A DNA stretch of 42,805 nt. Source: Enterovibrio norvegicus DSM 15893. GTDB taxonomy: Bacteria > Pseudomonadota > Gammaproteobacteria > Enterobacterales > Vibrionaceae. Both the position numbers and the translations under genes were made by a program. Positions within the stretch are counted from its first letter, which is position 1. Each line of letters opens with the position of its first letter. Below the pieces are notes generated by a model. That model was not told the origin of the DNA, searched no databases, and saw only the letters and a program-made list of their open reading frames with translations. The stretch is taken from the NCBI RefSeq assembly GCF_900115495.1, contig NZ_FOWR01000015.1, forward strand, positions 1 to 42,805. The letters run 5' to 3'. Below, piece by piece: positions 9,611-22,862 of this stretch.

Positions 9611-9636
9611 AAAAGGCAGCTTAGGCTGCCTTTTTT
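9611..9636. terminator. Terminator between tusA and the small membrane protein gene
   Basis: GGCAGC (9615-9620), a TTAG loop and GCTGCC (9625-9630) are flanked by A4 on the left and T6 on the right. It serves tusA and probably also the convergent gene that ends at 9642. Confidence 0.88.
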
Positions 9637-9641
9637 ATTAT

Positions 9642-9911
9642 TCAATACTCAAACGCTGACGACTGCTCAACATCACTTATCTTCTTACGCAACACTGCAT
9701 TTTCACGCTCTAGTTCCTGCAACGTTTTTTTCAGCGGCAAGATATACCGAACACGAATAAGCGCATCGATAGATAAGTAAGTGGTTACTATTGCGCCAAC
9801 CACCATGAGTACCCACATATCGGTAAGCATCATACCCAAAATATTGAGTGCTAACGCCGTGTGAAACAACCACAGTTGACTACGTGGACTGATCGCGAGA
9901 AACCGCTCCAT
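9642..9911 (-). CDS. Small membrane protein with C-terminal coiled coil, function unknown
   Basis: An 89-residue protein I do not recognise. Residues about 12-31 and 32-51 form two adjacent hydrophobic segments (LWLFHTALALNILGMMLTDM and WVLMVVGAIVTTYLSIDALI). The remainder is charged with heptad-like spacing (PLKKTLQELERENAVLRKKISDVEQ, about 59-83), typical of a short coiled coil. A strong AAGGAG ribosome site lies 7 nt before the ATG, which supports a real gene. It is 98 bp downstream of mneA on the same strand, with no clear terminator between, so it may be co-transcribed and riboswitch-controlled. Confidence 0.75.
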   Translation of the reverse strand: MERFLAISPRSQLWLFHTALALNILGMMLTDMWVLMVVGAIVTTYLSIDALIRVRYILPLKKTLQELERENAVLRKKISDVEQSSAFEY

Positions 9912-10009
9912 AACGTGCTCCTTACATCAACCTAACTCCCCTCACGCTACCATGAAGTTCGCATCGGGAGTGTCGAGATAATCACACATTTATACGTCTG
10001 AATATGACA

Positions 10010-10564
10010 TTACAGTTTCAGTAGCACTACCACAGCAAGAACCAAAAATACTGTCGCAGTTATGTACCTCATGGTGTCCAAAGGCAACGCATTCGCTGCT
10101 TTCTTACCAAACAACACCACAGGCACATTGGCCAACAACATGCCTATCGTTGTGCCGATGATCACCACCCACAATGCATCATGATATTGCGCGCCTAGCA
10201 TGGTGGTTGCCACTTGCGTCTTATCCCCTATCTCAGCAACGAAAAACGCAATAAAGCTCGCCACAAACGGCCCGTGTTTTGATTCAGACTCTTCGTCAAA
10301 CTTATCGGGGATAAGTATCCAGCACGCCATCGCAATAAAGCTCAGCAACAATACCCAATTTAAAATCTCGGGAGAAAGATAGTCTGCGACCACCACACCC
10401 AACCAAGCGGCTAACGCATGATTCAATAACGTCGCGAAAAAGATGGCCAGAATGATAGGTACGGGTTTGCGATATCGACTTGCTAACAGCAAGGACAAGA
10501 GTTGAGTTTTATCACCGATTTCCGCCAAGGCGACGGTCGTGATAGAGACGACAAGTATGCTCAT
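10010..10564 (-). CDS. mneA: Manganese exporter MneA (UPF0016/GDT1 family)
   Basis: A 184-residue inner-membrane cation exporter with six hydrophobic segments. The two family hallmark motifs EIGDKT are at residues 15-20 and 111-116, one per inverted half, and form the metal site. The family includes yeast Gdt1, human TMEM165 and the Vibrio cholerae manganese exporter MneA. I start it at ATG 10564 (MSILVVSITT); the frame extends 41 codons upstream, but that part is Cys/His-rich non-membrane sequence that is really the riboswitch leader. A yybP-ykoY-type leader upstream indicates induction by manganese. It is divergent from glyQ. Confidence 0.92.
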   Translation of the reverse strand: MSILVVSITTVALAEIGDKTQLLSLLLASRYRKPVPIILAIFFATLLNHALAAWLGVVVADYLSPEILNWVLLLSFIAMACWILIPDKFDEESESKHGPFVASFIAFFVAEIGDKTQVATTMLGAQYHDALWVVIIGTTIGMLLANVPVVLFGKKAANALPLDTMRYITATVFLVLAVVVLLKL

Positions 10565-10745
10565 TATTGTTTTCCAGGGCGGGTGATTGATTCGACAACA
10601 ACGACAGATCCCATGCCCCGCCGGTTCATGTGATGTGTCATTGGTCTCGTCAAACTCACAATGTAAGTCGTCATTACCATGAAGCATGTGGCTTCAACTA
10701 TGTTGATAATGACCTCGCTGGCGCGAGAGACTACTCCCCAAAAAC
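10565..10745 (-). promoter_or_regulatory. yybP-ykoY manganese riboswitch leader of mneA
   Basis: The leader RNA contains GGGGAGUAG (minus strand, 10731-10739), the most conserved element of the yybP-ykoY manganese-sensing class. It is followed by a short GC stem, a long variable hairpin (about 10671-10712, UCAUUA paired with UAAUGA), and then conserved-looking sequence around 10600-10635 before the start codon. Family members control Mn exporters such as mntP, alx and UPF0016 genes, which matches this gene. I identified the motif by eye; the exact pairing of the second conserved loop is not worked out. Confidence 0.82.
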
Positions 10746-10752
10746 GACCTGC

Positions 10753-10782
10753 ATTCTACGATTATCTGTGGCACAGACTCAA
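10753..10782 (-). promoter_or_regulatory. mneA promoter
   Basis: TTGAGT (10777-10782) and TAGAAT (10753-10758) on the minus strand are separated by 18 bp. The predicted start falls about 10 nt before the riboswitch core motif, as expected for a riboswitch transcript. Confidence 0.55.
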
Positions 10783-10877
10783 TAGTCTCAATTCAAGAGT
10801 TCCGACAAACATCGCTTGTCTCATGTTCAACGGACAAAAAACCGCCATCAACGCTACTTATCCCAAGCCTAGCGCGT

Positions 10878-10883
10878 TATAAT
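10878..10883 (+). promoter_or_regulatory. glyQS promoter -10 element
   Basis: A perfect TATAAT lies 40 bp before the glyQ ATG. The matching -35 at 17 bp (TACTTA, 10855-10860) is weak. The G/C-containing sequence after the -10 (CGCGTG) would suit a translation-apparatus promoter. Confidence 0.5.
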
Positions 10884-10923
10884 CGCGTGTTATTTTTCAT
10901 TCACTAATCGCGCGAACCTGACG

Positions 10924-11841
10924 ATGCAAAAATTCGACGTTAAAACTTTTCAGGGCATGATCCTCGCGCTGCAGGATTACTGGGCCCAACAAGGTTGCAC
11001 CATCGTGCAACCACTCGACATGGAAGTAGGTGCAGGCACCTCTCACCCAATGACGTGTCTGCGAGCAATCGGCCCCGAGCCAATTGCAGCCGCATACGTT
11101 CAACCTTCACGTCGCCCGACTGATGGCCGTTACGGTGAAAACCCTAACCGTCTACAACACTACTATCAGTTCCAGACCATCATGAAGCCATCTCCTGACA
11201 ACATTCAGGAACTGTACTTGGGTTCGCTACGTGTTCTTGGTATCGACCCAGAAGTGCATGATATTCGCTTCGTAGAAGACAACTGGGAAAACCCAACATT
11301 GGGTGCTTGGGGTCTTGGCTGGGAAGTTTGGCTAAATGGCATGGAAGTGACGCAGTTTACTTACTTCCAGCAAGTAGGTGGACTTGAGTGTAAGCCGGTT
11401 ACCGGCGAAATCACTTACGGTATCGAACGTCTTGCGATGTACATTCAAGCGGTAGACTCTGTTTATGACTTGGTATGGACCGATGGCCCGTTCGGCAAAG
11501 TCACGTACGGCGATATCTTCCACCAGAACGAAGTTGAGCAATCGACCTACAACTTTGAACACGCAGATGTAGATTTCTTGTTTGCGTACTTTGATCAGTG
11601 CGAGAAAGAGTGTAAGCACCTTCTTGAACTTGAAAAGCCACTGTCTCTTCCAGCGTATGAGCGCATTCTAAAAGCAGGCCATGCATTCAACCTATTGGAT
11701 GCACGTAAGGCAATCTCTGTGACTGAGCGTCAACGCTACATCCTTCGCATTCGTAACCTGACAAAGTCAGTTGCAGAAGCGTACTACGCATCACGTGAAG
11801 CACTTGGCTTCCCAATGTGTAAAAAGGATGAGGAGAAGTAA
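10924..11841 (+). CDS. glyQ: Glycyl-tRNA synthetase alpha subunit
   Basis: A 305-residue class II synthetase alpha subunit that, with GlyS, forms the alpha2-beta2 enzyme charging tRNA-Gly. Characteristic GlyQ sequences include [34 protein letters not shown] at the N terminus and [24 protein letters not shown], which contains motif 2. Length fits the family. It is separated from glyS by one nucleotide, and the glyS ribosome site lies within the last glyQ codons, suggesting translational coupling. It is divergent from mneA. Confidence 0.97.
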   Translation: MQKFDVKTFQGMILALQDYWAQQGCTIVQPLDMEVGAGTSHPMTCLRAIGPEPIAAAYVQPSRRPTDGRYGENPNRLQHYYQFQTIMKPSPDNIQELYLGSLRVLGIDPEVHDIRFVEDNWENPTLGAWGLGWEVWLNGMEVTQFTYFQQVGGLECKPVTGEITYGIERLAMYIQAVDSVYDLVWTDGPFGKVTYGDIFHQNEVEQSTYNFEHADVDFLFAYFDQCEKECKHLLELEKPLSLPAYERILKAGHAFNLLDARKAISVTERQRYILRIRNLTKSVAEAYYASREALGFPMCKKDEEK

Positions 11842-11842
11842 G

Positions 11843-13924
11843 ATGGCAAAGAATTTCCTGATTGAGCTAGGTACAGAAGAACTGCCACCAACGCAACTTC
11901 GTACCCTTGCTGAAGCGTTCGCTGCGAACTTTGAAAAAGAATTGAAAGACGCAGAGCTAACGCACGAAGGTATTACGTGGTACGCGACCCCTCGCCGCCT
12001 TGCACTGAAAGTTGCATCGCTGGATGAGCAGCAAGCTGACAAGCTGGTCGAGAAGCGCGGACCAGCGGTCTCTGTGGCATTTGATGCTGACGGTAACCCA
12101 ACCAAAGCGGCACAAGGCTGGGCACGTGGTAACGGTATTACCGTTGAACAAGCCGACCGTATCGCAACAGACAAAGGCGAATGGCTTCTGTTTAAACAAG
12201 AAGTCAAAGGCCAAGACGCGAAAGAAATCATTGTTTCACTGGCAGATAAAGCACTGGCTAATCTACCTATCGCGAAGCCAATGCGTTGGGGAGATAAAGA
12301 CACCCAATTCATCCGCCCAGTAAAAACCCTGACCATCCTGATGGGTGAAGACCTTATTGAAGGCACCATTATGGGCGTGGCATCTGCACGCACTATCCGT
12401 GGTCACCGCTTTATGGGTGAACCCGAATTTACCATCGACAACGCCGATCAGTATCCAGCAATCTTGGAAGAGCGCGGTAAAGTCATGGCGGATTACGAAG
12501 CGCGTAAAGCCATCATTCTCGCGGATGCGAAGAAAGCGGCAGAGCTGGTTGGCGGTATCGCAGATCTAGAAGATGACTTGGTAGAAGAAGTCACCTCTTT
12601 GGTTGAATGGCCAGTGGTACTTACCGCTACCTTCGAAGAAGAATTCTTGAAGGTGCCTGCTGAAGCGCTGGTTTACACCATGAAAGGTGATCAGAAGTAC
12701 TTCCCTGTTTACAGCGAAGACAAGCAGCTTCTGCCTAACTTCATCTTCGTTTCAAACATCGAATCAAAAGAGCCACGCCACGTTATCGAAGGTAACGAGA
12801 AGGTTGTACGCCCTCGCCTTGCGGATGCGGAATTCTTCTTCAACACCGACCGTAAGCGTCCATTGATTGATCGTTTGCCACAATTGGAAACGGCGATTTT
12901 CCAGAAACAATTGGGCACCATCAAAGACAAAACAGATCGTATCACCGAGCTTGCTGGCTACATTGCTGACAAGATTGGTACTGACGTTGATAACGCGAAA
13001 CGTGCAGGCCTACTTGCGAAATGTGATTTGATGACCTCCATGGTTTTTGAATTCACAGACACCCAAGGTGTGATGGGCATGCACTATGCTCGCCACGATG
13101 GTGAAGCTGAAGAAGTTGCGGTCGCGCTAAACGAGCAATACATGCCACGTTTTGCTGGCGATGATTTGCCTAGCAATGGTGTTTCATCTGCTCTGTCGAT
13201 GGCTGACAAGCTTGATACAATCGTCGGTATCTTCGGCATTGGCCAAGCACCAAAAGGCTCTGACCCGTTCGCGCTTCGTCGTGCATCTTTGGGTGTGCTT
13301 CGTATCATCGTTGAATACGGTTATGATTTGGATTTGGTTGACCTTGTTGCCAAAGCAAAATCACTGTTTGCGCTAGAAGATGGCACCAGCCGTCTGACTA
13401 ACGACAACGTTGAGACTGATGTTATTGAATTCATGCTGGGTCGCTTCCGTGCTTGGTATCAAGACGAAGGCCACAGTGTAGACGTTATCCAAGCAGTTCT
13501 TGCTCGTCGCCCTACTCAACCAGCAGACTTCGATCAGCGTGTTAAGGCGGTGACTCATTTCCGCTCACTAGACGCTGCAGAATCGCTGGCAGCCGCGAAC
13601 AAACGTGTGGGTAATATCCTGGCGAAATTCGAAGGCCAACTACCGGCAGCCATCGATGCGAGCCTTCTGGTTGAAGACGCAGAGAAAGCATTGGCAGACA
13701 AAGTGACGTCTTTGGTTGAAAGCCTTGCACCGCTATTTGCGGCTGGCGATTACCAGACCGCACTGACGCAACTTGCTGACCTTCGTGAGCCAGTAGACAG
13801 CTTCTTTGATAACGTCATGGTCATGGCGGAAGATGAAGCCCTAAAGGCTAACCGTCTCGCATTGCTGAATACCCTTCGTGGCCAGTTTATGAACGTTGCA
13901 GATATTTCTCTGCTTCAGAAATAA
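11843..13924 (+). CDS. glyS: Glycyl-tRNA synthetase beta subunit
   Basis: A 693-residue beta subunit of glycyl-tRNA synthetase, needed for tRNA binding in the tetrameric enzyme. The start is ATG 11843 ([16 protein letters not shown]), one base after the glyQ stop and preceded by GGAGAAG. The open frame extends 24 codons further upstream inside glyQ, but that part is not GlyS-like. The N-terminal signature [11 protein letters not shown] and internal [10 protein letters not shown], an HD-domain-like segment, are typical. A hairpin terminator follows at 13942. Confidence 0.97.
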   Translation: MAKNFLIELGTEELPPTQLRTLAEAFAANFEKELKDAELTHEGITWYATPRRLALKVASLDEQQADKLVEKRGPAVSVAFDADGNPTKAAQGWARGNGITVEQADRIATDKGEWLLFKQEVKGQDAKEIIVSLADKALANLPIAKPMRWGDKDTQFIRPVKTLTILMGEDLIEGTIMGVASARTIRGHRFMGEPEFTIDNADQYPAILEERGKVMADYEARKAIILADAKKAAELVGGIADLEDDLVEEVTSLVEWPVVLTATFEEEFLKVPAEALVYTMKGDQKYFPVYSEDKQLLPNFIFVSNIESKEPRHVIEGNEKVVRPRLADAEFFFNTDRKRPLIDRLPQLETAIFQKQLGTIKDKTDRITELAGYIADKIGTDVDNAKRAGLLAKCDLMTSMVFEFTDTQGVMGMHYARHDGEAEEVAVALNEQYMPRFAGDDLPSNGVSSALSMADKLDTIVGIFGIGQAPKGSDPFALRRASLGVLRIIVEYGYDLDLVDLVAKAKSLFALEDGTSRLTNDNVETDVIEFMLGRFRAWYQDEGHSVDVIQAVLARRPTQPADFDQRVKAVTHFRSLDAAESLAAANKRVGNILAKFEGQLPAAIDASLLVEDAEKALADKVTSLVESLAPLFAAGDYQTALTQLADLREPVDSFFDNVMVMAEDEALKANRLALLNTLRGQFMNVADISLLQK

Positions 13925-13941
13925 ACGTAGAAACGAAGAAA

Positions 13942-13971
13942 GAGCCTCGCATCATTGCGGGGCTTTTTTTT
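13942..13971 (+). terminator. glyQS terminator
   Basis: GCCTCGC (13944-13950) pairs with GCGGGGC (13957-13963) around a 6-nt loop and is followed by T8. Confidence 0.9.
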
Positions 13972-13997
13972 GTCTGCTTCTTGCTTCCCAGGATAAT

Positions 13998-14013
13998 TGT
14001 TCCACGTGAAACA
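13998..14013. promoter_or_regulatory. parS centromere site 1
   Basis: TGTTCCACGTGAAACA matches the universal bacterial parS consensus TGTTYCACGTGRAACA completely. It lies between the glyS terminator and avtA. It is a ParB loading site for the ParB encoded at 32807. Confidence 0.92.
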
Positions 14014-14182
14014 TCATTCTTACGTTATCTTTTACTCCTGAAAAACAATAAAGCGTTATACGTAAATCTGAATTCTAAGCTTCTCAGAAAAAGCCTGAAA
14101 TCTGCGTTCAATTTGAACAATGTTTGCGGTATGTTTGATGGATCGCGACGAACAATAAATAAAGGATTAAGGTCTCGCACGT

Positions 14183-15433
14183 ATGCAGTTTTCTAAATTT
14201 GGGACGAAATTTTCCCAACACTCTGGCATCACCCAATTGATGGATGATTTGAATGACGGCTTAAGAAACCCAGATGCCATTATGCTTGGTGGTGGGAACC
14301 CAGCAGCCATCCCTGAAATGACAAATCACTTCACTGCACTTAGCCAACAAATGCTAGATGATGGAACCTTGGTTGCCGCACTATCAAACTATGATGGCCC
14401 ACAAGGTAAAACTGCGTTCATTGAATCACTTGCAACCATGCTCAGCGACACCTATGGTTGGCCGATCACGAGCAAGAACATCATGCTGACCAACGGCAGC
14501 CAATGTGCATTCTTCTATCTGTTTAATCTCTTTGCAGGACACTACGACGATGGCAGTTTTAAGAAAGTGCTTCTTCCGCTCACACCAGAATACATTGGAT
14601 ATGCAGACTCAGGTTTGTCACCCGATATGTTTGTTAGCTTTAAACCTACCATTGAGTATTTGGAAAACCGTCAGTTTAAATACCACGTCGATTTTTCAAC
14701 ATTAGAGATTGATGAGTCAGTCAGCGCCATCTGTGCTTCCAGACCAACAAACCCTACTGGCAATGTTTTAACAGATAACGAAATAGCCCAACTCGACGTG
14801 TTGGCACGTAAGCACAATATTCCACTTATCATCGACAACGCTTACGGCGTGCCCTTCCCTAATATCATCTTTGAAGACGTCAAACCCTTCTGGAATGAAA
14901 ATACGATTCTCTGTTCTAGCCTATCTAAATTAGGTTTACCTGGCGTTCGTTGCGGCATCATTGTAGCTGCAGAAGAAACCATTTCAGCCCTCACTAACAT
15001 CAACGGCATCGTGAGTTTGTCCCCGTGCGGTGTAGGCCCGGCCATTGCCAACCAAATGCTGAATAATGGGGACTTACTCCGTTTGAGCGAAAACGTCATA
15101 AAGCCTTTTTATCAACAGAAAGCACTACGAAGTGTAGAACTACTTCAAAGTGCCATTCCAGATCCTCGTTTTAAAATTCACAAACCTGAAGGCGCTATAT
15201 TTCTTTGGCTTTGGTTCGATGAACTTCCCATTACCACCAAAGAACTATACCAACGCCTGAAAGCAAGAGGATTGCTCATTGTTCCAGGTGAGTACTTCTT
15301 TATTGGCTCAGACAGCGAGTGGGAACATACACGTCAGTGCTTGCGAATGAACTATGTTCAAGATGATGAGAAGATCCAAAAAGGGATCGAAATACTCGCT
15401 GAAGAAGTCGCGAAAGCGTATGGCGAGAAATAA
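14183..15433 (+). CDS. avtA: Valine-pyruvate aminotransferase AvtA
   Basis: A 416-residue PLP-dependent fold-type I aminotransferase that interconverts valine and pyruvate with alanine and 2-ketoisovalerate. It aligns along its full length with E. coli AvtA: MLGGGNPAAIPEM near the N terminus, SNYDGPQGK, SRPTNPTGNV (substrate-arginine and PLP region), DNAYGVPFP (PLP-binding aspartate), and SLSKLGLPGVRCG, in which the lysine forms the Schiff base. A start at ATG 14183 gives the family length. It stands alone, between parS site 1 and parS site 2, and ends with a hairpin at 15476. Confidence 0.95.
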   Translation: MQFSKFGTKFSQHSGITQLMDDLNDGLRNPDAIMLGGGNPAAIPEMTNHFTALSQQMLDDGTLVAALSNYDGPQGKTAFIESLATMLSDTYGWPITSKNIMLTNGSQCAFFYLFNLFAGHYDDGSFKKVLLPLTPEYIGYADSGLSPDMFVSFKPTIEYLENRQFKYHVDFSTLEIDESVSAICASRPTNPTGNVLTDNEIAQLDVLARKHNIPLIIDNAYGVPFPNIIFEDVKPFWNENTILCSSLSKLGLPGVRCGIIVAAEETISALTNINGIVSLSPCGVGPAIANQMLNNGDLLRLSENVIKPFYQQKALRSVELLQSAIPDPRFKIHKPEGAIFLWLWFDELPITTKELYQRLKARGLLIVPGEYFFIGSDSEWEHTRQCLRMNYVQDDEKIQKGIEILAEEVAKAYGEK

Positions 15434-15449
15434 TGTTTCACGTGAAACG
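15434..15449. promoter_or_regulatory. parS centromere site 2
   Basis: TGTTTCACGTGAAACG differs from the parS consensus only at the last base. It begins immediately after the avtA stop codon. Confidence 0.88.
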
Positions 15450-15475
15450 TTGAGCAAAAGCATCTAACTATTTCG

Positions 15476-15505
15476 AAGCCAGTTATTCATTAACTGGCTT
15501 TTATT
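15476..15505 (+). terminator. avtA terminator
   Basis: A 10-bp perfect stem (AAGCCAGTTA at 15476-15485, TAACTGGCTT at 15491-15500) with a 5-nt loop is followed by a T-rich stretch. The remaining sequence from about 15506 to 15818 holds no gene I can support; a 66-codon frame at 15572-15772 has no recognisable features. Confidence 0.82.
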
Positions 15506-15818
15506 TCGACCATCCCCTCGCCTCAGCGTTTTTTTATCAATCGCAATATTCCTACTGGCATCTATTCGACATTGTTCTCAGTTCACCTAGCTACGCTCAC
15601 TTCCCTGAACAACGTTAATATAGTGACAAGTCACTGTTGGTGGATTCGAACAGAAATATCCTCACCTCATTTGACGTTCAGCCGAGTAACTGGACATTGG
15701 CAGAGCCATAGCTTCGTGAACGTTAAACCGGCTATCTCGATGAAAATGCAATTTGAAAAAGTGAGGCCATGAACCTCGGTTAGATTAACAGTAAGACAAA
15801 GCGAGACCCATGATCACG

Positions 15819-15834
15819 TGTTCCACGTGAAACA
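15819..15834. promoter_or_regulatory. parS centromere site 3
   Basis: TGTTCCACGTGAAACA matches the parS consensus perfectly and is identical to site 1. It sits 32 bp upstream of the hydrolase pseudogene start. Confidence 0.92.
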
Positions 15835-15866
15835 TTTCTGTATCCGCGTATCAGGGAGGTTGAACA

Positions 15867-16725
15867 ATGAAGGGATCAAACGTCGAAATAGACGTAGGTG
15901 GTGTATTGATATCAGGGACGCTTGTCATTCATGAACAAGCTTTCAACAGTGCTGTGTCGATCATTATTGCGGGGTCGGGCCCAACCGATAGAAACGGTAA
16001 TCAAGCGGATTTGCAAAATGACAGGTTAGAAAAGATATCCACCAGCCTTCTGTAGCACGAATACGCCAGTTTTCGATTCGATAAAAGAGGTGTGGCTAGA
16101 TCATATTTCCCAGCACGATTAGAGTCAGATCTAACCATTGATACGTATGTGAAAGATGTACACTTCATCATTCAAACACTTTCAGCTGAATACGGCTTTA
16201 GGACATTTATTCTTATTGGGCATAGTAAAGGTGGGCTCATTGCATTGCTCGTCGCGCAAACGGCATGTATAAATTCGTTAGTACTGATCGCAACGCCTGC
16301 CCTCTCTTTTGCTGAAAACCTCATCAAACAGTATCAACTACGCGCACCACAATTTACGGAAGATGTTGAGACAATCCTTGAGGCGATTAAGCAAGGTAAT
16401 GCCATTCAATGTGGTTGTAAACATCTCTCCCTGGTGTTCCGCCCTTCAGTAAACCGTATATCAAGTCATGCTATTTTATCGATCCCTTAGCATCAACGTT
16501 GAGTTGAGTCGACCCATACATGTGATGCAGGGCGACAATGATATTCAGGTTGAGGCAATGAATGGAATGATGTTTGAAGAGGTTTTGGGGAAAAGTTCTG
16601 TGCGTCTAACAATGTGCAAAGCCATGAATCATGTACTAGTGCGTTCATTCAAAGGTCGCGACCAAAATATCCATATATACAGCGATCCAACCCAACCAAT
16701 ACACCCAAAGCTTCAAACGCACTAA
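15867..16725 (+). pseudogene. Decayed alpha/beta hydrolase gene
   Basis: Three pieces read as one serine hydrolase. Piece 1 contains IIIAGSGPTDRNGN, an oxyanion-region motif. It stops at TAG 16053-16055, in frame with piece 2, so a single CAG-to-TAG-type change would explain the stop. Piece 2 (RFDKRGVARS, then the nucleophile elbow GHSKGG and LVLIATPA) continues to about 16453. The sequence then shifts frame twice, through PYIKSCYFIDPLAS and into VELSRPIHVMQGDNDIQV, which carries the catalytic-aspartate strand, and on to the histidine region AMNHVL. A strong AGGGAGGT ribosome site remains upstream. With one stop and two frameshifts it is very unlikely to make an active enzyme. Confidence 0.85.
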
Positions 16726-16782
16726 TCAATGCCTTTTAAACAGTTATGAATCAATGGGTTAAATGGGCATGTAACGCTACGT

Positions 16783-16809
16783 AAAAAAAACGCCGCTAAT
16801 GCGGCGTTT
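16783..16809 (-). terminator. Terminator of the dnaA-dnaN-recF-gyrB operon
   Basis: On the minus strand AAACGCCGC, an ATTA loop and GCGGCG are followed by T8 (A8 on plus, 16783-16790). It lies 42 bp beyond the gyrB stop. Confidence 0.92.
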
Positions 16810-16850
16810 GATACACAGATTTTAAGCAGCGAACGCTATAGAACAACTCA

Positions 16851-20370
<3,520 letters not shown>

Positions 20371-20371
20371 G

Positions 20372-21472
20372 TTATAGACGGATTGGCATTACCACATACA
20401 TGGCGTCATCACTGTTACTGTCTTCCACCAAGGTACTTGCGGTACCGTCCGTCATAGAGAAACGTACCTGCTCGCACTTGAGCGTATTCAGCACGTCGAG
20501 CACATAACTGACGTTGAAGCCAATTTCCAATTCTTCGCCTTGATAATCGACATCAACAAACTCTTCAGCTTCTTCTTGCTCAGGGTTATGAGCAGAAATG
20601 CGCAGTTGGCCATTGCTGACGTTAAGGCGCACACCGCGGAATTTTTCATTTGATAAGATAGCGGCACGAGAGAAAGCCTGGCGCAATTCATCACACCCCG
20701 CTTCCATTGTCTTATTAGAAGACTGAGGCATCACGCGGCGATAGTCCGGGAAACGACCATCAACCAGTTTAGAGGTAAAAATAAACTGATTAACTTGCGC
20801 ACGAATGTTCGCACTGCCGATTTGAATCGTCACAGGTGCGTCAGGATGATCCAACAAGCGCATCAATTCCGTCACGCCTTTGCGCGGAACGATGACTTGT
20901 TGATTATCTAGGCTGCTTTCTAGTGCTGTTGTGCCCACCGCCATGCGGTGACCATCGGTCGCTACGCTGCGAAGCGTAGTGCCGTCAGTTTCAAGCAACA
21001 TGCCATTTAAGAAATAACGCACGTCTTGGTTTGCCATTGAAAACGCGGTGCTTTCAATAAGCTGGCGTAACTTACCTTGAGACAAGGTAAATTCAACCGT
21101 GCTTTGCCAATCTTCAATGTTCGGAAAATCAGCAGCTGGCAACGTAGATAGCGTGAAGCGACTGCGACCAGAGCGAATAACCGCACGATCACCTTCGGCC
21201 GTAAAACTAATGGGGGCGCTATCAGGAAGACCGCGACAGATGTCGAGGAACTTACGAGAAGGCACAGTCACCGCACCATCTTCTACTTCACCTTCAAGCG
21301 GCAAAGACGCAATCAATTCAACTTCGAGATCAGTGCACGTCATCGTCAGTTGACCCGCATCTACTTTAAGAAGAATGTTGCCAAGAATCGGTAGAGTTGG
21401 TCGACCACCAAGCGCACCAGAAACCTGCTGCAATGGCTTTAAGAATACGTCGCGAGTAAGTGTAAATTTCAT
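20372..21472 (-). CDS. dnaN: DNA polymerase III beta sliding clamp
   Basis: A 366-residue processivity clamp that dimerises around DNA and tethers DNA polymerase III. The N terminus [35 protein letters not shown] and the C terminus ending YVVMPIRL, which forms part of the client-binding pocket, are diagnostic. The length is the family norm. One base separates it from dnaA upstream and one from recF downstream, the tight dnaA-dnaN-recF arrangement of gammaproteobacteria. Confidence 0.98.
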   Translation of the reverse strand: MKFTLTRDVFLKPLQQVSGALGGRPTLPILGNILLKVDAGQLTMTCTDLEVELIASLPLEGEVEDGAVTVPSRKFLDICRGLPDSAPISFTAEGDRAVIRSGRSRFTLSTLPAADFPNIEDWQSTVEFTLSQGKLRQLIESTAFSMANQDVRYFLNGMLLETDGTTLRSVATDGHRMAVGTTALESSLDNQQVIVPRKGVTELMRLLDHPDAPVTIQIGSANIRAQVNQFIFTSKLVDGRFPDYRRVMPQSSNKTMEAGCDELRQAFSRAAILSNEKFRGVRLNVSNGQLRISAHNPEQEEAEEFVDVDYQGEELEIGFNVSYVLDVLNTLKCEQVRFSMTDGTASTLVEDSNSDDAMYVVMPIRL

Positions 21473-21473
21473 A

Positions 21474-22862
21474 TTATGACGACAGAGTCCGGATCAGGTT
21501 TGAATAATCTTCTTTTATATCGTGGCTTTCTTCGCGCAACTGTTCAATCTTTCGGCACGCATGAAGTACCGTAGTATGATCGCGCCCACCAAATGCATCA
21601 CCAATTTCCGGCAAGCTATGGTTTGTGAGCTCTTTTGACAACGCCATTGCCACTTGGCGAGGACGTGCTACGGAGCGGCTACGACGCTTAGATAATAGGT
21701 CAGCCATCTTAATTTTATAATATTCAGCAACAGTCTTCTGAATGTTATCTATGGTAACCAGTTTTTCTTGAAGCGCGAGCAGGTCTCGCAGTGCTTCACG
21801 CACGAAATCAATGGTGATAGCACGGCCCGTGAAGTTAGCATTTGCTATCACGCGATTAAGTGCACCCTCAAGCTCTCGAACATTCGAACGGAGACGTTTC
21901 GCGATAAAGAATGCCACTTCATCCGGCAACCGAATGTTGTGGTCTTCCGCCTTCTTCATCAAAATTGCCACGCGCGTTTCGAGCTCTGGTGGCTCGATCG
22001 CAACCGTCAAACCCCAACCAAAGCGAGATTTAAGACGATCTTCAACGCCGTTAATCTCTTTCGGATAACGGTCAGACGTTAGAATGATCTGCTGGTTACC
22101 TTCTAGCAATGCATTAAAGGTATGAAAGAACTCTTCCTGCGAACGTTCTTTATTCGCAAAAAATTGAATGTCATCGATAAGCAAAGCATCAACGCTGCGG
22201 TAATAGCGTTTAAATTCTTCAATTTGGTTGTTTTGTAGTGCTTTTACCATGTCTTGAACGAAACGTTCAGAGTGCATGTACACCACTCGGGCGTCGACTT
22301 TACGATCGCTGATCGCATTACCCACAGCGTGTAACAAGTGAGTTTTACCTAGACCTGTTCCGCCGTATAAGAAAAGAGGGTTATAAGCCGCGCCTGGGTT
22401 ATCGGCGACTTGTCGTGCAGCCGCTAACGCCAATTGGTTTGATTTACCCTCAACAAAGTTGGTGAACTTGTGCTTAGGGTTAACATTTGATCTGTGATTA
22501 ACGTCTGACTGAACCGGTGAAGGCGCAGGTTCCCATGTGCGACCAACACTCGGTCTCGCAACAGGAGCAGACGGCGCGGGTGCGACGGGTTGACTCGGTG
22601 GCGCAACAGGGGCGACACGTTTACTGCCGACTTCAAAACGCAACACAGGCATATCTACACCGCAAAACTCGTTGAGTAGCTGGTTGATACTGTTGAGATA
22701 TTTATCTCTCACCCAGTCCAGTACAAAACGGTTTGGTGCAAACAAAGTCAAGGTGTTGTCATTTAACTCCGCCTGAAGCGGTCGAACCCACATGCTGAAT
22801 TCTGTTGCAGGTAGATCCTCTTGAAGGCGCTGAAGACACTGCAACCAAAGCGAAGATGACAC
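21474..22862 (-). CDS. dnaA: Chromosomal replication initiator DnaA
   Basis: An AAA+ initiator of about 462 residues that binds DnaA boxes and melts oriC. Domain I is at the N terminus ([28 protein letters not shown]). A proline-rich linker follows ([16 protein letters not shown]). Domain III has Walker A GGTGLGKT (about 167-174) and Walker [10 protein letters not shown]. Domain IV carries the DNA-binding signature [15 protein letters not shown]. Two in-frame GTG codons compete as start. I prefer 22862 because TGGAG lies 7 nt upstream; the GTG at 22874 has no ribosome site. A DnaA box upstream at 22964 suggests autoregulation. Confidence 0.98.
   Translation of the reverse strand: MSSSLWLQCLQRLQEDLPATEFSMWVRPLQAELNDNTLTLFAPNRFVLDWVRDKYLNSINQLLNEFCGVDMPVLRFEVGSKRVAPVAPPSQPVAPAPSAPVARPSVGRTWEPAPSPVQSDVNHRSNVNPKHKFTNFVEGKSNQLALAAARQVADNPGAAYNPLFLYGGTGLGKTHLLHAVGNAISDRKVDARVVYMHSERFVQDMVKALQNNQIEEFKRYYRSVDALLIDDIQFFANKERSQEEFFHTFNALLEGNQQIILTSDRYPKEINGVEDRLKSRFGWGLTVAIEPPELETRVAILMKKAEDHNIRLPDEVAFFIAKRLRSNVRELEGALNRVIANANFTGRAITIDFVREALRDLLALQEKLVTIDNIQKTVAEYYKIKMADLLSKRRSRSVARPRQVAMALSKELTNHSLPEIGDAFGGRDHTTVLHACRKIEQLREESHDIKEDYSNLIRTLSS

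Noticed and set aside
10565-10687. 41-residue N-terminal extension of MneA
   Set aside because: It coincides with the riboswitch leader, is unlike other family members, and a good start with the first membrane helix lies at 10564.
12345-12569. Internal frames in glyS and other long genes
   Set aside because: These are shadows of strongly conserved coding sequences in another frame.
15572-15772. 66-codon frame between avtA and the hydrolase pseudogene
   Set aside because: No family resemblance, composition unlike neighbours and no clear ribosome site; treated as intergenic.
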